64,000 bases of DNA from Clostridiales bacterium (GTDB lineage: Bacteria; Bacillota; Clostridia; Saccharofermentanales; Saccharofermentanaceae). The notes under the pieces are model-generated. The model saw nothing but the letters and a program-made list of their open reading frames with translations, did not search any database and was not told where the DNA came from. Both the position numbers and the translations under genes were made by a program. The stretch is from positions 1 through 64,000 of the forward strand of contig JAFZQI010000016.1 in the NCBI GenBank assembly GCA_017620475.1, in the 5' to 3' direction. Shown here piece by piece: positions 1 to 8,213 of this stretch; the first letter of the stretch is position 1; every line of letters starts with the position of its first letter.

Positions 1-207
1 GGACTGGATAAGGAGAAGAAGGATAAGCACGGGCGTATCATTCGTCAGGAGCGGTATGCAGGTGCGATGTCGAGATCTTTCTATGTCGGTACCGGCGTTC
101 GGACGGAGGATGTGAAGGCGAAGTTCGAGGACGGCGTGCTGAAACTGGATATTCCGAAGAAGGAGATGAACCTTCCGGGCAATAACACCATTAACATTGA
201 AGGATGA
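1..207 (+). CDS. Hsp20/alpha-crystallin small heat shock protein (3' end)
   Basis: Only the last 68 codons lie in the window; the gene begins upstream and ends at TGA 205-207. The visible stretch contains KFEDGVLKLDIPK, which fits the G-V-L strand of the alpha-crystallin domain (family pattern roughly F-x-x-G-V-L-x-(I/V)-x-(L/I)-P-K), and ends in a short NIEG tail. Proteins of this family form cytoplasmic ATP-independent holdase oligomers that bind unfolding proteins. The RQERYAGAMSRSFYV segment before it matches the usual E-R-x-x-G-x-F-x-R-x-F strand. The N-terminal arm is not visible. A good terminator follows 119 bp downstream. Confidence 0.85.
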   Translation, partial: GLDKEKKDKHGRIIRQERYAGAMSRSFYVGTGVRTEDVKAKFEDGVLKLDIPKKEMNLPGNNTINIEG

Positions 208-325
208 TCGTCTAGCGGCGGCTTTTCGCGATTTCGCTGAAGATAGGTGGCAGTTTTGCTGATTGACGCGAAGATTAAACGGGAGGCTGCTGCGAAGATG
301 AACCTACCATAGTTGACACTCCCCC

Positions 326-364
326 GGTGGTCTCGAAGCGAAAAGCTTTGGGACCACCTTTTTT
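326..364 (+). terminator. Rho-independent terminator after the Hsp20 gene
   Basis: GGTGGTC (326-332) pairs with GACCACC (352-358), and an inner AAGC/GCTT stem closes a GAAAA loop. Six T residues follow (359-364). It would end transcripts from the Hsp20 gene. Confidence 0.85.
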
Positions 365-415
365 GTTGTGGGGAGGCGTTTTTGGCGGGGAGGTCGATAG
401 GAGATGCGTAAGAAT

Positions 416-601
416 TCTGAATCGGGTCTGAATAGGGGGTGCGATTCAGACCCTCTTTAGACTTTAGTGGGAAAAAATCTGAATCGAGTCTGAATAGGTG
501 GTGTGATTCAGATCCCATTCAGACTTTAGAGGCGGATAGACTGAACCGAGTCCGAATCAGAGAGCGATTCAGACCCATTTCAGACTCAAAACATCACCCG
601 G
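416..601. repeat. Three tandem imperfect 62-bp repeats
   Basis: Copies run 416-477, 478-539 and 540-601, each exactly 62 bp long. Each begins TCTGAATCGRGTCTGAAT or a close variant and carries a GATTCAGA core followed by a CAGACT-like word, so each unit holds inverted TCTGAAT/ATTCAGA words able to fold. There is no ribosome site or credible reading frame, and no spacer diversity as in a CRISPR. Function unknown. Confidence 0.8.
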
Positions 602-771
602 TCCTTTTCAGATGGTGGTATACCTGCCCACCCGTCTTTTAAGAGCTTTTCAGACGATCAGGATGTTGTCGAATCGTCTCTCCGCTCGCCGATCACCGCG
701 CAGATGTGTTAGAGGTGCACTTATGTGGTAAAATCAAAGCAGTTAAATTCTTGAACAAGGCAGGTGTTAAT

Positions 772-1356
772 ATGGATCTTGTAAGTACGATTCTTAAGAG
801 TATGACGTCAACTTCGTCTCTGGGCGTGCTGGCCGGGAAGACCGGTCTGTCGGCCGATTCGATTGAAAAAGCACTGGCTTCGGCGATTCCGTCTCTGGTT
901 GGGAATATGACAAAGAACGCTTCTTCCGCCGCCGGCGCGAAGTCCCTGCTCGGTGCTCTGGCACAGCACGAGGACAAGAGCGATGTCTCGTCCCAGCTCG
1001 AGAATGCGGATGAAACAGATGGTAATAAGATCATCGGAAAAATCATGGGCGACGATAAGGACGATTTCATTTCTTCCATCGCGAAAAAGGCCGGTATCAA
1101 TTTCGACCAGTCCAGTGCGATCCTGAGTAATATCGCTCCGTCTCTCCTTTCTTCCATCTCCGCAGCAGCTAAGCCGGATACTGAAGAGAGCGTTGCGAAA
1201 GAAGCTGCCGAGCGAAAAGCAAAGGCAGAGAAAGACAGCAGTTCTTTCATTGGCGGATTCCTCAAGAACTTCATGAAAGATCCTGACGACAAAGACGCCA
1301 AGACAGGAATCGACGGCACCGATCTTCTCAACATTCTGAAGAACACGATGCTGTAA
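772..1356 (+). CDS. DUF937 (YidB-like) family protein
   Basis: A protein of 194 residues. The N-terminal half, MDLVSTILKSMTSTSSLGVL, followed by alternating helices rich in Ala, Ser and Leu with a repeated I-P-S-L / I-A-P-S-L-L pattern, matches DUF937, a family of unknown function. A charged KEAAERKAKAEKD helix separates this from a C-terminal GGFLKNFM tail that also resembles the end of DUF937 proteins. No signal peptide or membrane segment is seen, so it is probably cytoplasmic. ATG 772 is chosen because the frame upstream lacks a ribosome site; a weak AAGGCAGG lies before it. It converges on the gene at 1478-2026 and shares a terminator with it. Confidence 0.75.
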   Translation: MDLVSTILKSMTSTSSLGVLAGKTGLSADSIEKALASAIPSLVGNMTKNASSAAGAKSLLGALAQHEDKSDVSSQLENADETDGNKIIGKIMGDDKDDFISSIAKKAGINFDQSSAILSNIAPSLLSSISAAAKPDTEESVAKEAAERKAKAEKDSSSFIGGFLKNFMKDPDDKDAKTGIDGTDLLNILKNTML

Positions 1357-1374
1357 TCATCTAAAAGACGAAGA

Positions 1375-1448
1375 AAAAGAACTCTTCCTCTGATGCAGGT
1401 CCTCCGCGTTAACGCTTGTGCGGAGGCATCTTCCGGAAGAGTTCTTTT
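1375..1448. terminator. Bidirectional nested-hairpin terminator
   Basis: AAAAGAACTCTTCC (1375-1388) pairs perfectly with GGAAGAGTTCTTTT (1435-1448), and an inner CCTCCGC/GCGGAGG stem lies between them. A-rich and T-rich flanks on both sides suit termination of both convergent genes. Confidence 0.8.
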
Positions 1449-1477
1449 CTTTTGCTCTTTTTACTTATGTATCACCG

Positions 1478-2026
1478 TTAATCCGACAGGTGCTGATAGT
1501 TCTCATAGTCCTGCTGCGTCGGGGCCGCCGGCGCGACCGGAGCGGTCTGAGCAGCCTGATAAGCTTGAGCTGCCTGATAGTTCTGTGCTGCCTGTACCGT
1601 TGCCGCCTGAGTGGCCTGCACCGCCTGTGCTGCCGGAGCAGTCGGGAAAGCCGTGGAAGACGGGAATCCCGTTGCCGCTGTCGCTACCGCGACAGGCGAG
1701 ACTTGAGGTGCCGTCTGTGCTTGCGCGACCGGAGCCTGCGGTGTCGGCATCTTTCTTACTACACGTGCCGACGGAGTCCTGAACACAGGATCCGACTGAA
1801 GCGGCACATAGTATGTATTCAGGAACTCGGACTGGCTTTCCGCTTTATGCAGCTTCTTATCGAGCTGAGCCGAGTAGGCGATGCCGCCCGTGTATCTGCT
1901 GTTTTCTCCGACAGAGTCTCCGTGGTTATTCGAGCGGTTTAAAAGAGAACCGAAGATCAGAAATGCGACACCGACTCCCAGGGATCCGCCCATCAGGATA
2001 CCTAAAAAGATTGCTACGCCATTCAT
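1478..2026 (-). CDS. Single-pass membrane protein with Ala/Gln/Pro-rich tail
   Basis: A protein of 182 residues with one N-terminal membrane segment (about residues 4-28), then an SNNHGDS motif and a long low-complexity tail rich in Ala, Gln, Pro and Thr. I recognise no catalytic domain. It starts 5 bp after the stop of the zinc-ribbon gene upstream and has an AGGAG ribosome site, so the two are co-transcribed. The (L)SN-x-x-GD motif after the membrane helix recurs in the 106-residue protein at 22538-22858, which also follows a zinc-ribbon paralogue. I infer a subunit or partner relationship; the tail may reach into or across the wall. Confidence 0.7.
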   Translation of the reverse strand: MNGVAIFLGILMGGSLGVGVAFLIFGSLLNRSNNHGDSVGENSRYTGGIAYSAQLDKKLHKAESQSEFLNTYYVPLQSDPVFRTPSARVVRKMPTPQAPVAQAQTAPQVSPVAVATAATGFPSSTAFPTAPAAQAVQATQAATVQAAQNYQAAQAYQAAQTAPVAPAAPTQQDYENYQHLSD

Positions 2027-2031
2027 GTTGA

Positions 2032-3285
2032 TTACTCCTGTCTCTTTTTCGTAAAGTTAAATGTCTGCGAAGACTGTGTCAATTTCAGCTTCGCGATAAC
2101 GTTCTTGATCTTTTTCACACCGGCGATCGCCATGACGACACCCGCGGCGATCAATCCGACGACGATCTTTCCGCTGCTGTTATTGCTGCTGCTGGACGAT
2201 CTTCTTGGCTTGCTTCTCGCGTAAGAGCTCATCATCGCGTAGATGATGTGATAGAACAAAACCGAGAAGAGGATCACAAGCGCGATGCAGGTGATGGTCA
2301 GAAGCGTGTAGAACAGTACTTTTCGGATCGGAAGACCGCAAACGACTTTGCCGGTCTGACCGTTTACGAGGATCGTGTTGTGCTTGTCCTCATAATCAAA
2401 GGTGACAAACCATACCGGAAGCAGCGCGTACTTGACATCCGGATCGATGGCCGTGCTGCCTCTGTAGTTGATGACCGTTTTCGTTCCGCCGCCTTTAACC
2501 GATTTCATCATCGTCTCATCGAACATCTGGCACGCTCTTTTGTCGACGGCCTGGGTGAGAAAGCCGTAGGTCAGGTCCGATGAGTTGGAATAGAATCCCA
2601 GAAGATAATCCTCATCGAAAAGCACCATCTTCGAGAAGTCATACGGCTCTAATCTCGTGCTGCTCTCGTCCGAAAGCATCGTGCAGGCATCGACTGGAAG
2701 ATTCTTCAGACGCATTCTGCCCGCGCGTCCGTGGTATGTGATGGTCGTGTTCTTTCCGTTAGATGTCTTCTTTCTGATGATCGCGGCTTCGGATCTGTCC
2801 GCGTCAACGATCCAGTACGGAATGTAGATACCGTGAACGCTTTCCGGGGTGAAGTGCTTGACCGCGTCCGGAACGAAGAGTCCGTGTCCGATCTCCTTGT
2901 TGATGCACGCGAGAGCCTGCTCTCTTGTGATCGCGAAGGGAATAATGAACTCCGGGCATTCCTCCTTGCTGATTCGGCTGAATACAACTGTCGGGTTTCC
3001 GCAGTAAACGCACTTCGTCGAAACTTCGGTTCCGGTGATCATGACCTCGCCGCCGCACTCGCTGCATGTGTAGATGTAGCAGTCGAGATATTCTTTCGCG
3101 GCACCGGCTACGTCCTGTCCGTAGACCTGCGCCATGGAAATAGCTTTTTTATCCTGTACGTATTTCTTGCTTTCGCTTTCGACTTCTTCTGCGAAGAATG
3201 TGCTTCCGCACTGATAGCAGCGCACCTTCTGGATCGAGGGATCGAATACCAGAGCATGACCGCAGTTCTTGCAAAGTGTTGCCAT
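2032..3285 (-). CDS. Double zinc-ribbon membrane protein (paralogue 1)
   Basis: A protein of 417 residues. CKNCG/CYQCG (residues 5-28) and CSECG/CVYCG (about 75-97) form two CxxC zinc ribbons. A soluble middle domain follows, ending in an LVNGQTGKVVCG segment, then two C-terminal membrane helices (about 325-351 and 372-391) separated by a Ser/Arg-rich link. It resembles proteins usually named TFIIB-type zinc-ribbon-containing protein; the function is unknown and I see no enzyme motif. Its closest match in the window is the 411-residue protein at 22855-24090, which shares the VVFSRISKE and IIPF stretches and the NGQTGKV segment. It lies at the head of a two-gene operon with the small membrane protein. 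Confidence 0.8.
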   Translation of the reverse strand: MATLCKNCGHALVFDPSIQKVRCYQCGSTFFAEEVESESKKYVQDKKAISMAQVYGQDVAGAAKEYLDCYIYTCSECGGEVMITGTEVSTKCVYCGNPTVVFSRISKEECPEFIIPFAITREQALACINKEIGHGLFVPDAVKHFTPESVHGIYIPYWIVDADRSEAAIIRKKTSNGKNTTITYHGRAGRMRLKNLPVDACTMLSDESSTRLEPYDFSKMVLFDEDYLLGFYSNSSDLTYGFLTQAVDKRACQMFDETMMKSVKGGGTKTVINYRGSTAIDPDVKYALLPVWFVTFDYEDKHNTILVNGQTGKVVCGLPIRKVLFYTLLTITCIALVILFSVLFYHIIYAMMSSYARSKPRRSSSSSNNSSGKIVVGLIAAGVVMAIAGVKKIKNVIAKLKLTQSSQTFNFTKKRQE

Positions 3286-3367
3286 TTTTCATTTCTCCAT
3301 TCTGTCCGCCATGGTGACGGACCATACTTCGTTGCTCCTAAGCAACGACTATAGATATTATATAAAA

Positions 3368-3402
3368 AATCCGCGAGGTTTATACATATAACCCCGCGGA
3401 TT
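3368..3402 (-). terminator. Terminator for the ABC exporter operon
   Basis: Read on the minus strand, AATCCGCGGGGTT pairs with AACCTCGCGGATT around a short AT loop, followed by TTTT. It lies about 45 bp past the stop of the ATPase gene. Confidence 0.75.
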
Positions 3403-3445
3403 ATTCATGCTTAATTGCAGAGCCGTCTGCAAATAGGCGCTTTCT

Positions 3446-4204
3446 TTACCAACCTAATTCGAGCAGCCAGTTGTTGAGTGCTCTTTCTCTGTCGCGGTCG
3501 GACAGTCCTTCCGGTGTTCTGTACTCGCTGCGGATGTTGCCGTCGGCGATGTAGAGCACGCGGGAGCAGCGGGACGCAACCTTCGCATCGTGAGTGACCA
3601 TCAGGACGGTGGTACCCTCCTTATTGAGCTTGCAGATCTCATCCATCACCTCGGCGGAAGACTGGCGGTTCAGCGCACCGGTCGGCTCGTCGGCAAAAAG
3701 AATCTTCGGATTGTTGACCATGGATCGGGCGATACAGGCACGCTGCAGCTGGCCGCCGCTGACCTCGTTGATGTCGTTGGCCGCGATCTCGATGATGCCG
3801 AGCTTTCTCATCAGCTCCTCACAGCGAGCCACCTTCTCCTTCCGGGACTCCGTGCTCTTACTGCACTCCACGGCAGGAAGAAGGATGTTGTCCATAATCG
3901 TCAGGTTCTTCATCATGAACATCTGCTGGAAGATGAATCCCATATCATTCAAACGGACCGAGGCCAGTTCTTTTTCCGAAAGAGCGGTGATATCCTTCCC
4001 GTCGAGCGTTACCGATCCGGACGTCGCACGGTCCATCCCGGAAACCGAATAAAGCAGCGTGCTTTTGCCGGAGCCGGACGGGCCCATGATGCCCACCATC
4101 TCGCCCTCTTCGACGTCGAAGCTCACGTTCTTCAGGACGTTGTTCTGTCTCTTCTCAATGACGTAAGTCTTGCAGAGATTCTTGATTTCCATTAACTTTT
4201 TCAT
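3446..4204 (-). CDS. ABC transporter ATPase, MacB/LolD-like
   Basis: A protein of 252 residues. Walker A GPSGSGKST, a Q-loop in FIFQQ, ABC signature VSGGQLQRACIARS, Walker B ILFADEPTGAL and the H-loop MVTHD are all present, so the ATPase should be active. It would power the FtsX-type permease encoded just upstream. ATG 4204 follows GGAGG at a good distance; the in-frame TTG two codons upstream is less likely. The C-terminal RTPEGLSDRDRERALNNW extension is short and unassigned. The exporter probably moves a peptide, lipid or antibiotic, to judge from the neighbouring sensor kinase; the substrate is not shown by sequence. Confidence 0.9.
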   Translation of the reverse strand: MKKLMEIKNLCKTYVIEKRQNNVLKNVSFDVEEGEMVGIMGPSGSGKSTLLYSVSGMDRATSGSVTLDGKDITALSEKELASVRLNDMGFIFQQMFMMKNLTIMDNILLPAVECSKSTESRKEKVARCEELMRKLGIIEIAANDINEVSGGQLQRACIARSMVNNPKILFADEPTGALNRQSSAEVMDEICKLNKEGTTVLMVTHDAKVASRCSRVLYIADGNIRSEYRTPEGLSDRDRERALNNWLLELGW

Positions 4205-4222
4205 ATTCAAATCCTCCGTTAA

Positions 4223-4321
4223 CAGTGCTTTTCGATCGGCTCGAAAAGGACTTGGTTTTTTGTGTGTTTTTTCAGCTCGAAAAGAACTGTGCTTTTTCAG
4301 TTCGAAAAGAACTGTGTTCTG
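4223..4321. repeat. Spacer packed with AAAAG(C/A)ACTG words
   Basis: Between permease and ATPase genes, about 100 bp hold CAGTGCTTTT (4223-4232), a degenerate TCGAAAAGGACTT, AAAAGAACTG at 4280-4289, a CTGTGCTTTTT word near 4288, and AAAAGAACTG at 4305-4314. The copies point both ways and can pair with each other. These are the same words that recur singly throughout the window. No open frame or typical promoter is visible. Confidence 0.75.
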
Positions 4322-6688
4322 TTATTCGATGTTCGCGGTGTCGCTTGCGTGGATCGACCGGCTGGTCAGGCAGATCAGGGATGCGACAAGCAACGTGGCG
4401 AGAAGTATGATGCCGGGGTAGATCACGAAGATCTCAAGCGGCTTGATGGCGTAGTCGATCTCGTAGGCGCCCATCATGCCGAAGATCGGGCTGATGCAAA
4501 GGTTCGTCATCGGGATCGAGAGAAGTCCTGCCAGAAGTACGGCGAAGAGGGCGACGATGCCGAAGCGGATGACGTGCCAGAGATAGATGCGTCCGTTCTT
4601 AAAACCGATGGCTTTGAGAAGAGCGATCTGGCTTTTCTCATCGGCGATGAAGGAGAGCTCCATCAGGATCGTGACCAGGATCACCACGATGATCGTTATG
4701 ACCAGAAGCAGGTACTGCACGGTCTCCATGGTGGGAACGACCTGAATGCAGTCGGCCACGTACTCGGATGTGGTAAAGACCTCATCGTTTTTGAAGTGAT
4801 CCTTGAGGATCTTCTGGCGTTCCAGGATGGTCTTTCGATCCGGGTGATCGTCGAAGGTGAACTGGAAGGACATGGTAGAGGTGATGTAGGTGTTCTCGAC
4901 AGGAGCGTCCGGATGGAGACGGATGACTTCACCGATCTGGTTAAAGGACTGGTAGTACGCGGTGACGATGCAGTCGATCTTTTCGGATCCGAAGTCGATA
5001 GTGATGGTGTCACCTATCTTGATATCCAGCTTCTTGCTGAGGATCTTCGTTATGGCCACTTCGTTTTTGCACTGCGGGCGGCTGCCTTCCAGGAAAACAT
5101 AGTCTTCGAAGTTTGTGCCGTAGCCGTGCTCGCAGATGACGCGGGTCGTCTCTCCGTTATAGGTGATGTTGTATCCGTACTGGCATTCCAGAGCAACATG
5201 TCCCGGCATCCCCAGGTCGGCGATTTCTTTTTCCCACTTCTCGAAGAAAGCCTTGGTCTCTTCTTCTGTGCTTCCCATGATCTCCATGCTGTCCTTGACG
5301 GAAGTCATGTAGAGGTCGCTCTTTGTTCCGAAGGTGGAGATCAGGGCTTCGCTTCGCATGGTGTTGGTGGTGTTGACCAGCATCAGGACGAAGAGGGTGC
5401 AGAGCGCAAAGGCGATGACGATGGAGATATAGCGCTTCGGGCTGGAGGCCGTGTCGTTGATCGCCAGGAAGGACGGCGCGCCGAGCTTATTGGAACGGCT
5501 CAGGTGGAGCTTGCTCTTCTTGCTGTAGCGCTCGCCGCTTTGGCCGGTGCGGATGGCGTCGACCGGGGTCGCCTTCTTGACTTTGCTCGTTGAGAGGTAG
5601 GCCAGAAGGAGGATGACGATGACGACGATCACGGCGCCAATGGCATTGAGGAGGTAGCCGAGGCTGTTCCCGAGCACCATGTTCTTGCTGACCGAGGACA
5701 GAAGAAGCTTGGTGAAGGGGATGCTGGCAATAAATCCGATGACCGACCCGACGACGGCGATACCGAAGTATTTCGTAAGGAAGAGCGTACGGATCTTTCT
5801 GTTCTTGATACCGATGGCCTTCATGACACCGATCTCGCGGTACTCCTTATTAATTGTAAAGGAGAGGGAGACTTTCAGGACCACAAAGGAGAGGATGATC
5901 AGGCAGACCGAAAGAAGCAGTACGATAAAGGCAACGATCATGTCCATGATGTAGCACATGGAGATGGTGGAAGCCGGCTTGGCAAGGGAGATATTCTTGC
6001 AACCGGATGCGGCCTTATCCACGGTGTCTACATCTTTGGTGTCGATGCAGCAGATCTGCCCGGAATAAGCCTTCGCAATCTTTTCGGAACCGCTGAATTT
6101 TGTAAAGTCGTCCTTGTGCATCAGGATACGTGTGTTTCCCATGAATGTGGAACCCAGAAGCGCGTCCTTGAGGCGGCCGTCAACGATCAGCCGGACGGAG
6201 ACATCTTCCTGACCGACTTCCAGTATATCCCCTTCGGAAAGTCCGTTTTTCGCCATGAAATCACCGGTTACGTAGCAGTGTCCGGGAGCGAGTGCAGCAG
6301 GGGCGTTGTTGTCTTCGTTGAAGAAGTGAAAAGTACTGTCTTCCAGACACTGCATCAGCAGTACATTCTTGGATTCGATGGCACTTCCGTCGCCCTTTTT
6401 AAGTGAATCTTTCGAACCGTAAACCACGTTGTCCATACGGTAGGCATCGATGGCCGGTGTGCTACTAAGCATGTCGTCAAGTGCGCCGATGGAGTTCGGG
6501 CCCATAGTGATGATGACATAGTCACCGACGCCGCCCTTTTCCAGATAATAATCGGTTCCGTTCAAAACGGTAAGGACGTTGTTCAGTCCTGACCCCACGA
6601 ACATCGATGCCAGGATGACAAAGAGGAGAACGATGAGGTTCATGACCTTCTTCTTTTGAATGTCCTTTTTCAGAATACGTAGAAACAT
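4322..6688 (-). CDS. ABC exporter permease with two FtsX domains
   Basis: A protein of 788 residues from ATG 6688, which has AGGCGG at the right distance; an ATG at 6709 in frame lacks a ribosome site. It has an N-terminal membrane helix, a large extracytoplasmic domain, three helices holding the first FtsX unit (EYREIGVMKAIGIKNRKI), a second extracytoplasmic domain, and a second FtsX unit (SQIALLKAIGFKNGRIY). This is the one-chain architecture of bacitracin- and peptide-type exporters and YtrF-like permeases. It is co-oriented with the ATPase, 117 bp away. Substrate unknown; the nearby two-component system suggests an envelope-stress or antimicrobial role (inference). Confidence 0.88.
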   Translation of the reverse strand: MFLRILKKDIQKKKVMNLIVLLFVILASMFVGSGLNNVLTVLNGTDYYLEKGGVGDYVIITMGPNSIGALDDMLSSTPAIDAYRMDNVVYGSKDSLKKGDGSAIESKNVLLMQCLEDSTFHFFNEDNNAPAALAPGHCYVTGDFMAKNGLSEGDILEVGQEDVSVRLIVDGRLKDALLGSTFMGNTRILMHKDDFTKFSGSEKIAKAYSGQICCIDTKDVDTVDKAASGCKNISLAKPASTISMCYIMDMIVAFIVLLLSVCLIILSFVVLKVSLSFTINKEYREIGVMKAIGIKNRKIRTLFLTKYFGIAVVGSVIGFIASIPFTKLLLSSVSKNMVLGNSLGYLLNAIGAVIVVIVILLLAYLSTSKVKKATPVDAIRTGQSGERYSKKSKLHLSRSNKLGAPSFLAINDTASSPKRYISIVIAFALCTLFVLMLVNTTNTMRSEALISTFGTKSDLYMTSVKDSMEIMGSTEEETKAFFEKWEKEIADLGMPGHVALECQYGYNITYNGETTRVICEHGYGTNFEDYVFLEGSRPQCKNEVAITKILSKKLDIKIGDTITIDFGSEKIDCIVTAYYQSFNQIGEVIRLHPDAPVENTYITSTMSFQFTFDDHPDRKTILERQKILKDHFKNDEVFTTSEYVADCIQVVPTMETVQYLLLVITIIVVILVTILMELSFIADEKSQIALLKAIGFKNGRIYLWHVIRFGIVALFAVLLAGLLSIPMTNLCISPIFGMMGAYEIDYAIKPLEIFVIYPGIILLATLLVASLICLTSRSIHASDTANIE

Positions 6689-6840
6689 TTTTGCTTCCGC
6701 CTTTCCCATGTTGTGACTACATCATACCGTGGGAATTATTAAACAATCATTAAATTCATATTGTTTTGCAACAAAACCCGATCCTGCTTCGTCTAATTAT
6801 CAGAAACCGATTTCTACGACCGATTTTTTAGGAGGAACTT

Positions 6841-8169
6841 ATGAAAAAGAAAATACTACCTTTATTTATGGTATGCGTGCTCGGCTGTTCGATCATCGCC
6901 GGCTGTGCGAAAGCAACCAAGTCCGCGGATACCAAGTCACAGAACCGTTCGAAGAATAACGGCTCAGCCGCTGCCGCTGCTACGGAGGCCAACTACGAAC
7001 TGGCGGGCGAGACCGTTGACTATTACTACGACGACGAAGCTTCGTTGGATATGTCTTATGAAGAAGCTGACTATAAATATGCGGAAAATGGCGCGAATGC
7101 CGCTCCGGGTGCAGATCCGAACAGCGTAGATGTTAAAGCGGACGCATCCAAAGAGATGCTCGTTTTCCGCTGCAATATGTCCATCGACACACTGAACTTC
7201 GAAGAGGCGCTGACGGCCCTAAAGATGAAGATCGAAGAGTATCACGGCTTCATCGAAAGAGAGAATCAGTCGGATGGCAACAGCTCCAACGGCCGTTATG
7301 TTCTCGATGAGAACGATAAGGACTACTACTACACGGCCACGATCCGTATCCCGTCCGCTTATTACGAATCCTTCGTTTCCGCGGCTTCCGGCATTGGTAC
7401 CCTCCGATCCAAGAATTCCAGCGTAGATAATGTGGCCACACGTTACGGCACGCTTGCCAATGAACTGGAGATCTTCGAGGCTGAGTACGACCGTTACCTC
7501 AAGCAGTACAACGAAACGGAAGACGAAGCCATCGCGCTTCAGATCCAGTATGAGCTCCGTAACCTCGCCATCACGATCTCGGATATCAAGACGGAAATGA
7601 GCATGCTCGAAAGTGACGTCGCCTATTCCTACGTGACCATCACGATCCACAAGGTCTCCGAAAAAGAGATCAAGAAGGAAGAAAAGGAAGTGAAGGAAGA
7701 AGATACCTTCGGCACCAAGCTCAGCAAGACGGCTAAAGAGTCATGGGAAGGCTTCCTCGGATTCCTGCAGGGAATCGTACTCTTCTTCGTTGCCAACTGG
7801 TGGATCTTCCTGCTCCTGCTTATCATCGGAGGTGCGATCATCCTCTCTATCCGTCGCGGAATCAAGAAGGCAAAGAGAAAGGCCGAAGCCCGTCGAAAAG
7901 AACTGGAAGCCGAGCAGTTTGAGCGTATGAAGGCGTTCCAGATGGCTAAGGAGCAGAGCGCGGCAGCAAACCAGGCGCAGATCCAGGCCCGCATCGCTTC
8001 GCAGAGAGCCGCCGAGCAGGCCAAAGCCGCAGCCGAGCAAAAAGCGAAGGAAGAAGCTGAGCAGGCGAAGAAGGAAGCCGAGCAGGCAAAAGAAGAACCG
8101 GCCACGTCTTCTGAGACGGTGAATACGGATGCTGATGCCAAAGAAGAAGGAAAAGAAGAGGACAAATAA
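6841..8169 (+). CDS. DUF4349 lipoprotein
   Basis: A protein of 442 residues. A lipoprotein signal peptide ends IIAGC with Cys22, followed by a Ser/Ala-rich spacer and an acidic Tyr-rich stretch. The middle (about 100-285) is a DUF4349 domain with the usual coiled coil (ANELEIFEAEYDRYLKQYNE) and SYVTITIHK strand. A membrane helix (about 310-335) precedes a charged coiled coil rich in KEEAEQAKK repeats. The protein would thus be anchored outside by lipid and again by the helix, with the tail in the cytoplasm. A TAGGAGG site precedes ATG. It diverges from the ABC permease and converges on the sensor kinase; role unknown. Confidence 0.85.
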   Translation: MKKKILPLFMVCVLGCSIIAGCAKATKSADTKSQNRSKNNGSAAAAATEANYELAGETVDYYYDDEASLDMSYEEADYKYAENGANAAPGADPNSVDVKADASKEMLVFRCNMSIDTLNFEEALTALKMKIEEYHGFIERENQSDGNSSNGRYVLDENDKDYYYTATIRIPSAYYESFVSAASGIGTLRSKNSSVDNVATRYGTLANELEIFEAEYDRYLKQYNETEDEAIALQIQYELRNLAITISDIKTEMSMLESDVAYSYVTITIHKVSEKEIKKEEKEVKEEDTFGTKLSKTAKESWEGFLGFLQGIVLFFVANWWIFLLLLIIGGAIILSIRRGIKKAKRKAEARRKELEAEQFERMKAFQMAKEQSAAANQAQIQARIASQRAAEQAKAAAEQKAKEEAEQAKKEAEQAKEEPATSSETVNTDADAKEEGKEEDK

Positions 8170-8213
8170 AAAAAGAAACTGAAGACTTCTTTGGCGGCTG
8201 ATGAGCGCCGGGG

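Larger units (their letters stand above)
208..771. other. 564-bp gene-free stretch
   Basis: No credible gene lies between the Hsp20 stop and the DUF937 start; the short open frames here have no ribosome site and overlap repeats. The stretch holds a terminator at 326-364, three tandem 62-bp repeats at 416-601, and a possible extended -10 (TGGTAAAAT, 725-733) ahead of the DUF937 gene without a convincing -35. Confidence 0.6.

Noticed and set aside
416..601. CRISPR-like array
   Set aside because: Only three units, adjacent without unique spacers, and no cas genes in the window.
4262..5593. 443-residue plus-strand frame
   Set aside because: Opposite the FtsX permease; it begins in the repeat spacer and is composed of residues typical of antisense translation.
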